The notes: generated by a model from the letters alone, not told the origin. A stretch of DNA of 5,857 bases from an uncultured bacterium (GCA_938048925.1 CALITV010000212.1:1-5857); one strand, 5' to 3'. Shown: positions 1 through 5,470, numbered from the stretch's first letter. Translations and numbers: made by a program.

Positions 1-1
1 G

Positions 2-475
2 GCCGAGGTCGGCAAACTGCTCAACACGAGGAAGGTCGTCATCGGAACGCTGGGAAAACTTGGCCAGAAGCTGGTCATCACCATAAAGATAGTGGATGTC
101 GAAAAGGCGAACATTCTTTTCGCCGAGAAGGAAATGGCGAACGGCGAGGACGATCTGGTCGGCGCGTGTGAGGAGCTCGCCTATAAACTTGTCTATAACA
201 TAACCGGCCTCAAGATAAAGAATCGTAAAACTTCCCGGGTCCCGTCGAAGGAGCCTGCCCCCGCTTCTTCTCCGAGCGTCTCCACCGCGACCGCGCAGCA
301 ACCGGCCTCCAAGACTCCGAACATCTCGGCAATGCAACCGCCGACGGAAACACAGCCGACAGCGAATTCCGGTAAGGAGGAGCCGAAAAAGAAGCAAGCA
401 GCGCCGGTCAAGGAAGAGAAAGACCCGGTGAGGAAGCATTCGAAAGAGGCGATGCAAGAACTCGACACTATGTGA
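2..475 (+). CDS. CsgG-like envelope protein, C-terminal part (5' end outside window)
   Basis: The reading frame is open from the left edge to TGA at 473-475, giving 157 residues with no start in view. The first ~70 residues look like the end of a CsgG/FlgO/LpoB-type domain. They have 'EVGKLL', then alternating beta strands ('KVVIGTLGKLGQKLVITIKI', 'VDVEKANILFAEK'), then an amphipathic helix ('DDLVGACEELAYKLVYNI'), which matches the usual pattern of such domains. Members are generally periplasmic or outer-membrane lipoproteins that build export pores or regulate envelope machines; the signal peptide or lipobox cannot be checked here. From about residue 72 to the end the protein is a low-complexity tail rich in Pro, Ala, Ser, Thr and Lys/Glu, probably disordered. 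An ATG at position 92 lies in frame but inside the domain, so it is unlikely to be the true start. The stop overlaps the next gene's GTG start by four bases. The family call is by pattern only. Confidence 0.6.
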   Translation, partial: AEVGKLLNTRKVVIGTLGKLGQKLVITIKIVDVEKANILFAEKEMANGEDDLVGACEELAYKLVYNITGLKIKNRKTSRVPSKEPAPASSPSVSTATAQQPASKTPNISAMQPPTETQPTANSGKEEPKKKQAAPVKEEKDPVRKHSKEAMQELDTM

Positions 476-948
476 GTGTGGTGCCTTCCCCTGCGCTTTC
501 TTTGAAGATCTGTGTCCGTTGCGGCAAATGCCTTGCGGTGTGTCCCTTCTACCGTCTCCTGCTCCGAGAGGAGTTTTCGCCGCGGGGTCGAGTCTTGCTT
601 TCCGAAAAGAGCGGGACTCCCGATGAGGTGCGTTGTTTCGGCTGTCTTCGTTGTGCGGCGGCGTGTCCCTACGAAATCTCCCCTCTCGATACACCGGGGC
701 AGCGGCTACGGGAAGGAGAGGACGAGAAACTGCAACCGCTCCTTGCGCTCATCTATTACCGGGAACCACTTCCGCCGGATACTCTCGGAGATCCGTTGAT
801 GAATATGTGGCACAATGTTCGTAGGGGAGCAATGCCGCCCCTTTCTGCCCCGCGCTTCGGAAACGGGGAATTATTCCACCCCTTCCTTGAGTCCCGGGCG
901 CTCGTCTTGCTTTCTGACAGATCTCGAACAAGCGAGATGAAAAGATGA
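472..948 (+). CDS. Short protein with two 4Fe-4S sites, GlcF/GlpC/LutA N-terminal type
   Basis: This 158-residue protein has two CxxCxxCxxxCP motifs, at Cys14/17/20/24 and Cys55/58/61/65, each expected to hold a 4Fe-4S cluster. Between them is 'SPRGRVLL' (residues 36-43), the spacer typical of the electron-transfer subunits GlcF, GlpC and LutA. Those proteins run to about 240-450 residues and carry C-terminal CCG (cysteine-rich) domains. Here no cysteine follows residue 65, and the rest is a Pro-rich tail. It may therefore be a standalone electron carrier, or a shortened relative whose redox partner is elsewhere; HdrC-like proteins are an alternative. There is no signal peptide, so it is probably cytoplasmic. 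The GTG at 472-474 is the first start in this frame and overlaps the upstream stop (GTGA). GTG at 478 or 481 is also possible, and no good Shine-Dalgarno is seen, consistent with translational coupling. The end overlaps the next ATG. Confidence 0.8.
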   Translation: MSVVPSPALSLKICVRCGKCLAVCPFYRLLLREEFSPRGRVLLSEKSGTPDEVRCFGCLRCAAACPYEISPLDTPGQRLREGEDEKLQPLLALIYYREPLPPDTLGDPLMNMWHNVRRGAMPPLSAPRFGNGELFHPFLESRALVLLSDRSRTSEMKR

Positions 949-1865
949 GAAAAGCGGCGGCATTGTTCGGCATAAGCATGTTCTTCGCCTCTTTTGTCTA
1001 CGGCGCCCCTGTTCTGAAAACACCCGTGCTGCCTGTTCCGCAGACCATCTCCGACGGGGATCCGGCGGTTCCCCCTGACTTCGAGATGCGCCTGAAAGGA
1101 GCAGGCAGAAATTGGCTCGAAATCAGAGTGAACCAATCGGTCGCCCGCGCCATCCGAGAACGGAAAGTATCGCTCGAGGCGCTCAACGAGTATCTTTTCC
1201 TTATGACGATTCCGAACTTCGCCTACCGCGGAGAATCTGGCGAGGAGCGTCTCGGCGACGACATCATGGGACTGTTGGGTACGATACAGACGCCGTCTCA
1301 GACGGTAATGATGGAGTTGCAGTGGTCGGAGATTGCCGACATGGGGCTTCCGTTTACGAAAAAGTTGACTGATTCCCTTCTCTTCCCACCGGCCTATTTC
1401 GAAAAGGACATAGATTTTACTTTTTTTGTTGATGTAAATGCGCTTACATCACGGGTCGGTGCTGCATTCGAGAATAAGCCCGGCATGAAACCGGTATACA
1501 ACAGCGCTCAGCGTTTTTATCGGATACGACGAGAGAACCTTTCCTGCATTTTCATCGTCAATGTCACCAATATCGCCTACGAGATGGTCTATACCGGCGA
1601 GCCTTTCGAGAATGTGGTCAAACACTATGTCGCCGAGGCTGAATTTCTGTTTGTGGTAATGGAAAAGTATGAGAAGAAAATCAAGAGCGACAAGCGTCTT
1701 TCCTATGACGGACGTTATATCAAGGGCGAGAACATTCTCGTGGATCTCTGGTTCCTGTATGACGCGGTGAACGGCGACATCGCGGAGGCGTCCCGTTTTA
1801 TAGAGAAAGTATTGCGACACGAACCAGTATCTGTCGTCGGTTCTGAAAAGAAGAGAGAGAAATGA
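945..1865 (+). CDS. Exported protein of unknown family
   Basis: I do not recognise this 306-residue protein. It begins with a clear Sec signal peptide: 'MRK', a hydrophobic core over residues 4-18, and a likely cleavage near 'VYGA' (20-21). There is no lipobox cysteine, so it should be soluble in the periplasm or carried further out. The mature part starts with a Pro-rich linker (22-46). It then looks mixed alpha/beta, with several aromatic strand-like stretches such as 'DIDFTFFVDVNAL' (155-167) and 'LSCIFIVNVTNIAYEMVYTG' (199-218), and a charged helical C-terminus ending 'EKKREK'. No catalytic motif or repeat stands out. The start ATG 945-947 overlaps the upstream TGA, and the stop (1863-1865) overlaps the next ATG, so it belongs to the same operon as the Fe-S and RDD-like proteins. 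It could be an envelope accessory protein for the CsgG-like product, but that rests only on context. Confidence 0.85.
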   Translation: MRKAAALFGISMFFASFVYGAPVLKTPVLPVPQTISDGDPAVPPDFEMRLKGAGRNWLEIRVNQSVARAIRERKVSLEALNEYLFLMTIPNFAYRGESGEERLGDDIMGLLGTIQTPSQTVMMELQWSEIADMGLPFTKKLTDSLLFPPAYFEKDIDFTFFVDVNALTSRVGAAFENKPGMKPVYNSAQRFYRIRRENLSCIFIVNVTNIAYEMVYTGEPFENVVKHYVAEAEFLFVVMEKYEKKIKSDKRLSYDGRYIKGENILVDLWFLYDAVNGDIAEASRFIEKVLRHEPVSVVGSEKKREK

Positions 1866-2554
1866 ACCGGTGCGATTATTGTGGTTACCGGAACAGTAAT
1901 CGGTATTATTGTGCCGGATGTGGTCGTCGCGGGAAAAGTGAGCAACGAATTCGAACGGCGGCTCAACCGGAGCGATCTTTGCCGTTTCTGACGGAGATTA
2001 TTGCGGCGATGGATCGAGTTTTTCCCCCGGCGGTCGAAGGCGGAATCTCCACCGTGCCTGAAGGTGTTCCCAGCATTGATCTTTCCCGTATCGCAGCCGC
2101 CGATGATGTTGTGATAAACGGCGACCTTCGGCTGTGTTTCGTCAAGGGGCCGGAAACGGCGAGGCTCTTCTTCGGCGAGATAGGAATGGTGACCGGCGTA
2201 GCCTTCTTCTTTGCTGTGTTGACGAGAATCTTGGGGGGTCTCTCGCTCATTGCGTCGGTCAAGATATACTTCATCGTGTTCATCGGTTTCTCTTGGGCCG
2301 CTTGGTGGTTCCTTCCTTTTGCCGTCGGGGGAACGCCGATCGCGCTGGTGTTCGGTGAAATGCGGTTGTCGCTGGATACCGGTGTATTGGTGCGCAGCGA
2401 TTTCAGAACAACGATGCTTCTGTGGCTTGTCTCGCTCGGATACTCCATTTTCCCACTGGTGTTCGCCGAATATCTCTATTTCATGGTGCTCCGTGACCAC
2501 TATCAGCCGCTCTTGTTTCAGGTTGCCGGTATCCGCGTGGTGCGTCCCGTGTAA
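1862..2554 (+). CDS. Zinc-ribbon plus RDD-like integral membrane protein
   Basis: This 230-residue protein opens with a compact zinc ribbon: Cys4-x2-Cys7, nine residues, Cys17-x2-Cys20. A linker of about 80 mostly polar residues follows, then three hydrophobic spans at about 102-123, 130-154 and 183-209. Between spans two and three is 'FAVGGTPIALVFGEMRLS' (153-170). This resembles the loop of RDD-family proteins, where a 'GG-T-GK-LLG-R' pattern is common, and the C-terminal 'RDHY...VAGIRVV' resembles the usual RDD ending. RDD proteins are small membrane proteins of mostly unknown function; some have been linked to cation/proton exchange or to secreted polymer systems. The first Arg of the family name motif is not obvious, so the call is moderate. 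The start ATG overlaps the upstream stop (ATGA) and has the purine-rich 'AGAGAGA' in front. The zinc ribbon should face the cytoplasm. Confidence 0.7.
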   Translation: MNRCDYCGYRNSNRYYCAGCGRRGKSEQRIRTAAQPERSLPFLTEIIAAMDRVFPPAVEGGISTVPEGVPSIDLSRIAAADDVVINGDLRLCFVKGPETARLFFGEIGMVTGVAFFFAVLTRILGGLSLIASVKIYFIVFIGFSWAAWWFLPFAVGGTPIALVFGEMRLSLDTGVLVRSDFRTTMLLWLVSLGYSIFPLVFAEYLYFMVLRDHYQPLLFQVAGIRVVRPV

Positions 2555-2566
2555 CAGTTGCGTGAC

Positions 2567-2573
2567 AGGGAGG
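2567..2573 (+). promoter_or_regulatory. Ribosome binding site deciding the HIT gene start
   Basis: AGGGAGG lies five bases before the ATG at 2579-2581. A TTG at 2558 would add seven residues at the N-terminus, but it lies upstream of this strong site, and the extra residues are not part of the HIT fold. The ATG is therefore chosen. Confidence 0.8.
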
Positions 2574-2578
2574 TTCTC

Positions 2579-2917
2579 ATGAAAGGATGTATCTTTTGCC
2601 AGATCGTCGCTGGGGAGATCCCAGCGGCGAAGCTCTACGAAGATGACCGGTTCATCGTCTTCCGCGACATCAACCCTCTGTATCGAGTGCATCTTCTCAT
2701 CGTACCGAAGCGTCACATTTCCTCGGTTAACGAGGTGGACGACGCCGGTAACGAAGTCCTCCATGGCATATTCGGCGTGGCGCGAAGAATGGCCGAGAAA
2801 GAAGGGGTGTCGGAAAGCGGCTATCGCCTCGTCGTCAATGCGGGAAAAGACGCAGGGCAGGTCGTCATGCATGTCCATCTGCATCTGCTTGCCGGTGAAC
2901 CGTTGCGACCGCTCTGA
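2579..2917 (+). CDS. HIT-family (histidine triad, HinT-like) nucleotide hydrolase
   Basis: This 112-residue protein is a complete small HIT protein. It has the N-terminal 'CIFCQIVAGEIPA' block (Cys4, Cys7), 'DINPLYRVHLLIVPKRHI' (30-47) and the histidine triad 'HVHLHLL' (98-104). By family analogy the middle His (His100) is the nucleophile and Asn87 is the conserved active-site Asn. Cys4, Cys7 and His46 fit the structural zinc site found in some bacterial HIT proteins. HinT-like enzymes hydrolyse purine nucleoside phosphoramidates and clear aminoacyl- or lysyl-adenylates in the cytoplasm. Their physiological role in bacteria is not well defined. The length is normal and nothing is missing. The gene follows the RDD-like gene after 24 bases and is probably the last gene of the operon, because a promoter-like sequence begins right after its stop codon. 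Confidence 0.95.
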   Translation: MKGCIFCQIVAGEIPAAKLYEDDRFIVFRDINPLYRVHLLIVPKRHISSVNEVDDAGNEVLHGIFGVARRMAEKEGVSESGYRLVVNAGKDAGQVVMHVHLHLLAGEPLRPL

Positions 2918-2945
2918 TTGACGCGGGAATATCGGTGCTTATAGC
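2918..2945 (+). promoter_or_regulatory. Candidate sigma70-type promoter for the HtrA gene
   Basis: The -35 box is TTGACG (2918-2923, 5/6 of consensus). It is followed by a 16-base spacer and TATAGC (2940-2945, 4/6 of TATAAT). The -35 box begins at the base after the HIT stop codon. Transcription would start near 2952, giving a leader of about 27 bases. The -10 box is the weak part; read-through from the upstream operon is also possible. Confidence 0.5.
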
Positions 2946-2964
2946 GATGTTAATGATACGACAC

Positions 2965-2972
2965 GAGGGAGG
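2965..2972 (+). promoter_or_regulatory. Ribosome binding site of the HtrA gene
   Basis: GAGGGAGG ends six bases before the ATG at 2979. A second ATG follows directly (2982), so the first residue may be either Met, but the spacing favours 2979. Confidence 0.75.
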
Positions 2973-2978
2973 CTTGTC

Positions 2979-4322
2979 ATGATGAAATTTTTCCGTGCTC
3001 TGTTTTTCCTGTCAATCGTTTTGGTATCTTCTCTGCTGACGGCATCTCCGGGACTTCAGGAGATGGAGCAGGAGATCACCCGCATCAGCGAGAAGGCGCA
3101 AAAAAGCGTTGCGTTCATCAAGGTCGTGAAAACGATGCGCGGCATGCAGATGGATCCCTTTTGGGATATGCTGCGCGATTTCGGGTTTCGGTATAATGTG
3201 CCGCAGTTCAATCCGAAACAGGAAGGTCTGGGGACCGGGTTCGTCATAGATGCCGCCGAGGGATACCTCGTGACCAACAACCATGTCGTCGAAGGGGCCG
3301 ACAAGGTCGAAGTGACCATCAACAAGAAGACCTTCAACGCCAAAGTGGTCGGTACCGATCCGAAGACCGACATAGGCCTCATCAGGCTGGAGAAATTCGC
3401 AAAAGGTGACATTGAACAATTGCCGTTCGCCGATTCTGACGCGGTGAAAGTAGGGAGTTTCGTCGTTGCGATCGGTAATCCGTTCGGCCTGTCGCAGTCG
3501 GTCTCGTTCGGCATCGTCTCGGCGAAGGGGCGTTCAAATGTCAACATCACTGAATACGAGGATTTCATCCAAACCGATGCGGCGATAAATCCGGGAAATT
3601 CGGGAGGGCCGCTTCTCAACCTCCGCGGTGAGGTCATCGGCATGAACACCGCCATCTTCTCGAAGTCGGGCGGTTACATGGGTATCGGGTTCGCCGTCCC
3701 TTCCAACATGATACGGGCGATCACCGACCAATTACGCGGAGGCAAAAAGATAAAACGCGCGATGATGGGGGTGAATATCCAAGACCTGACCCCCGAATTG
3801 AAAGAGGCGCTCGGCATTCCCGATGATCGGTCCGGTGTTCTTATCTCATCGGTAGGAAAAGGAAGTCCGGCCGAGAAGGCAGGCATCAGAAAGGGCGATG
3901 TGGTGGTCACTTATGACGGCAAGCCAGTGGAATCGTCCGCCCAACTGCGTAACCTCGTCGCCTTCAGTTCCTTCGGGCGCAAGATACCGGTGACCGTGTG
4001 GCGCGACGGCAAGACGGTTGACCTCGTGCTGGTTCTCTCGGAGAAGTACGAATTCGTGGGAGGCGACGAGGAATCGTCGGCGCAGAGCGACGATTTCGGT
4101 TTCAGTGTCATCGAGCGCGAAGGGAAGATTGTTATCGAACAGGTCGGCCCCCAGTCGCTCGCCGCAATGGCGGGTCTCCGTGCGGGAGACATCGTCGTGG
4201 AGGTGAACAAAAAACCGGTGAAGAGCATTCGGGAATTCAACGAGGCGGTGGAGGGAAAGAAGTCGCTCCTTCTTCTCGTCAACCGGAAGGGGCGCGAGTT
4301 CTTCGTCGTGATCAACCGATAG
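2979..4322 (+). CDS. htrA: Periplasmic serine protease of the HtrA/Deg family with two PDZ domains
   Basis: This 447-residue protein starts with a Sec signal peptide (hydrophobic residues 7-20, cleavage near 'LTAS', 20-23). The chymotrypsin-like protease domain covers about 40-250 and holds the full triad: His102 in 'TNNHVVEG', Asp131 in 'KTDIGLIRL' and Ser208 in 'NPGNSGGPLL'. PDZ1 covers about 260-355 ('GVLISSVGKGSPAEKAGIRKGD') and a shorter PDZ2 about 370-447 ('GPQSLAAMAGLRAGDIVVEV'). This is the DegP/DegQ/Do layout, at about the usual length. These proteins degrade or refold damaged envelope proteins and form oligomeric cages. The LA-loop region (51-84) is short and lacks a long Gln-rich insert, closer to DegQ/DegS-like forms than to E. 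coli DegP. Many relatives are induced by envelope stress; here a housekeeping-type promoter is seen and I found no sigmaE-type one. The stop is the TAG at 4320-4322. Confidence 0.96.
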   Translation: MMKFFRALFFLSIVLVSSLLTASPGLQEMEQEITRISEKAQKSVAFIKVVKTMRGMQMDPFWDMLRDFGFRYNVPQFNPKQEGLGTGFVIDAAEGYLVTNNHVVEGADKVEVTINKKTFNAKVVGTDPKTDIGLIRLEKFAKGDIEQLPFADSDAVKVGSFVVAIGNPFGLSQSVSFGIVSAKGRSNVNITEYEDFIQTDAAINPGNSGGPLLNLRGEVIGMNTAIFSKSGGYMGIGFAVPSNMIRAITDQLRGGKKIKRAMMGVNIQDLTPELKEALGIPDDRSGVLISSVGKGSPAEKAGIRKGDVVVTYDGKPVESSAQLRNLVAFSSFGRKIPVTVWRDGKTVDLVLVLSEKYEFVGGDEESSAQSDDFGFSVIEREGKIVIEQVGPQSLAAMAGLRAGDIVVEVNKKPVKSIREFNEAVEGKKSLLLLVNRKGREFFVVINR

Positions 4323-4329
4323 TTGTTCC

Positions 4330-4347
4330 GCTTCTTTATCCAGAAGC
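4330..4347. repeat. Small perfect inverted repeat between htrA and serA
   Basis: GCTTCT (4330-4335) and AGAAGC (4342-4347) form a perfect 6-bp stem with a 6-base loop, starting eight bases after the htrA stop. No T-run follows, so it is not a convincing intrinsic terminator. It sits just upstream of the serA -35 box. CCAGAA also occurs twice, seven bases apart, at 4340 and 4347. It may stabilise the htrA mRNA end, act as an operator, or be chance. Confidence 0.3.
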
Positions 4348-4354
4348 CAGAAAG

Positions 4355-4382
4355 TTGACAACGGTTTTATTGGCGTTTTAAT
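4355..4382 (+). promoter_or_regulatory. Sigma70-type promoter for serA
   Basis: A perfect -35 box TTGACA (4355-4360), a 16-base spacer and TTTAAT (4377-4382, 5/6 of TATAAT) lie in the 102-base gap before serA. Transcription should start near 4389, giving a leader of about 35 bases. The match suggests strong constitutive expression. Confidence 0.75.
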
Positions 4383-4412
4383 CTCTTGTGGTTTCGGGTA
4401 TAGCCAAACTTT

Positions 4413-4418
4413 GGAGGG
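4413..4418 (+). promoter_or_regulatory. Ribosome binding site deciding the serA start
   Basis: GGAGGG ends six bases before ATG 4425-4427. A TTG at 4419 is in frame but directly touches this site, so it cannot be served by it. The ATG start gives 'MKKILLATEK', a normal beginning for this family. Confidence 0.85.
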
Positions 4419-4424
4419 TTGTCC

Positions 4425-5345
4425 ATGAAAAAGATCCTGCTTGCCACCGAGAAGGCCTTCGTGAAAGAGGCGGTTGACAAAATCGAGGCGATTTGCAAGG
4501 AGGCGAACTACGAACTTATCAAACTGGAGAACTACAAGGATCCTAAGGATCTCATCGCGGCGGTTCCTCCGGTTGATGCGATGATCATTCGCTCCGACAT
4601 TGTGAACAAAGAGGTGCTCGATGCAGCGAAGAACCTCAAGATCGTCGTTCGCGCCGGTGCCGGCTACGACAACATCGACATCAAGTATGCCGCCGAAAAG
4701 AAGATCGTGGTGATGAACACCCCGGGCCAGAACGCGAATGCGGTCGCCGAACTCGCCTTCGGGATGATGCTCTACGCGGCACGCACGTGGTTTACTCCCA
4801 AAAGCGGCACCGAACTGCGCGGCAAAAAACTCGGTATCCACGCCTATGGTTTCGTCGGTCGGGCGCTTGCGGCCATCGGCAAAGGTTTCGGCATGGAGAT
4901 GTATGCCTATGATCCGTTCGTAGACAAAAGCGTCATCGCCAAGGACGGTGTCATTCCTGTGGACACGGTGGAATCGCTTTACAAGACCTGCCAGTATGTC
5001 TCGCTTCACATCCCGGCGACCGAGAAGACGAAGAAAAGCATCGGCCATGCGCTTCTGTCGCTCATGCCGAAAGGGGCGACGCTCGTCAACACCGCTCGTA
5101 AGGAGGTGATAGACGAAGAGGGATTGCTCAAGATGTTCGAGGAACGCCCCGACTTCAGGTATCTCTCCGATGTCGAGGACACGATAAAGGACCATGTCCT
5201 CGAGAAATACAAAGACCGAGCCTTTTTTACCCCCAAGAAGATGGGAGCGCAGACCGAGGAGGCGAATATCAACGCCGGCATCGCCGCGGCGCGCCAGATC
5301 GTCGCCTTCTTCGAAAAAAACGACCTTACCTATAAGGTCAACTGA
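4425..5345 (+). CDS. serA: D-3-phosphoglycerate dehydrogenase, short Bacteroides/Entamoeba type (no ACT domain)
   Basis: This 306-residue D-2-hydroxyacid dehydrogenase should oxidise 3-phosphoglycerate to 3-phosphohydroxypyruvate with NAD+, the first step of serine synthesis, in the cytoplasm. The substrate-side block is 'RAGAGYDNID' (76-85), with 'MNTPGQNANAVAELAFG' at 97-113. The Rossmann loop is 'LGIHAYGFVGR' (136-146), with Ala140 and Tyr141 where most relatives have Gly-Leu. Asp163 after the next strand fits NAD specificity. Catalytic Arg225 is in 'NTARKEVID', and an acidic pair sits at 249-251 ('DVED'). The usual catalytic His of 'TPH' is replaced by Lys271/272 in 'TPKKMGAQT'. From memory, this replacement and the lack of C-terminal regulatory domains mark the short PGDH of Bacteroides and Entamoeba, so feedback inhibition by serine through an ACT domain is not expected. 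No serC is adjacent. Its own promoter, and the promoter of the next gene, suggest a single-gene transcript. Confidence 0.93.
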   Translation: MKKILLATEKAFVKEAVDKIEAICKEANYELIKLENYKDPKDLIAAVPPVDAMIIRSDIVNKEVLDAAKNLKIVVRAGAGYDNIDIKYAAEKKIVVMNTPGQNANAVAELAFGMMLYAARTWFTPKSGTELRGKKLGIHAYGFVGRALAAIGKGFGMEMYAYDPFVDKSVIAKDGVIPVDTVESLYKTCQYVSLHIPATEKTKKSIGHALLSLMPKGATLVNTARKEVIDEEGLLKMFEERPDFRYLSDVEDTIKDHVLEKYKDRAFFTPKKMGAQTEEANINAGIAAARQIVAFFEKNDLTYKVN

Positions 5346-5359
5346 TACGCTTTTCTTTT
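5314..5359. terminator. Hairpin with A-tract and T-tract at the serA 3' end (possible terminator)
   Basis: GACCTTA (5322-5328) and TAAGGTC (5333-5339) form a perfect 7-bp stem with a CCTA loop, inside the last codons of serA. Seven A's (5314-5320) precede it with one base between. On the minus strand this reads as stem-loop, G, then seven T's, a textbook intrinsic terminator layout. On the + strand the next T-rich tract (TTTTCTTTT, 5351-5359) begins 11 bases after the stem, so termination of serA itself would be weak. The stem has only three G-C pairs. Confidence 0.35.
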
Positions 5360-5382
5360 CCCGCTCAGATCGTCAAGACATC

Positions 5383-5442
5383 GAAACCGGAAAGAAGTTC
5401 TCGCCATTCGGCGGTGTCCTTTCCCCGCTTTCTTCCGATTTC
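5383..5442. repeat. Long imperfect inverted repeat upstream of the ATPase promoter
   Basis: Bases 5383-5397 pair with 5428-5442 over 15 positions, with two mismatches (5387/5438 and 5393/5432) and one G-T pair. A second small hairpin, CGCC-ATTC-GGCG (5402-5413), lies in the loop. The right arm is T-rich (ATTTC at its end) and stops at the base before the -35 box. It could be the real end of the serA transcript or an operator site. No proper T-run follows. Confidence 0.4.
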
Positions 5443-5470
5443 TTGACTCGAAACGAGGGACGGCTATACT
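5443..5470 (+). promoter_or_regulatory. Sigma70-type promoter for the PilB/GspE-family ATPase gene
   Basis: TTGACT (5443-5448, 5/6), a 16-base spacer and TATACT (5465-5470, 5/6) form a strong housekeeping-type promoter in the 163-base gap. The expected start is near 5477, leaving a leader of about 32 bases. The Shine-Dalgarno is AGAGGA (5495-5500), eight bases before ATG 5509. Confidence 0.78.

Noticed and set aside
512..799. Open frame in a second + frame inside the Fe-S protein gene
   Set aside because: The 472-948 frame encodes two exact 4Fe-4S motifs; the alternative product is Arg/Ser/Cys-rich with no motif.
472..1865. A frameshift joining the Fe-S protein to the following gene
   Set aside because: The downstream gene begins with its own ATG and a clear signal peptide and has no CCG motifs, so the two are separate genes.
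2558..2578. TTG start seven codons upstream for the HIT protein
   Set aside because: The strong ribosome binding site AGGGAGG lies downstream of this TTG and is correctly spaced for the ATG at 2579.
1715..2884. Long open frame on the minus strand (389 codons) across the exported-protein, RDD-like and HIT genes
   Set aside because: It runs antisense to three well-supported genes, its product is a charged His/Arg/Asp-rich string without domain motifs, and it spans gene junctions. It is an effect of codon bias.
4399..4404. TATAGC as the serA -10 box
   Set aside because: It would put the transcription start at or beyond the ribosome binding site and has no -35 box at proper distance; TTGACA-N16-TTTAAT is far better.
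4419..4424. TTG start two codons upstream for serA
   Set aside because: It directly follows GGAGGG with no spacing; ATG 4425 is spaced six bases from it.
3846..5195. Long open frame on the minus strand (449 codons) across htrA, the intergenic gap and serA
   Set aside because: It covers two confidently identified genes plus the serA promoter, shows no family features, and its composition is that of an antisense shadow.
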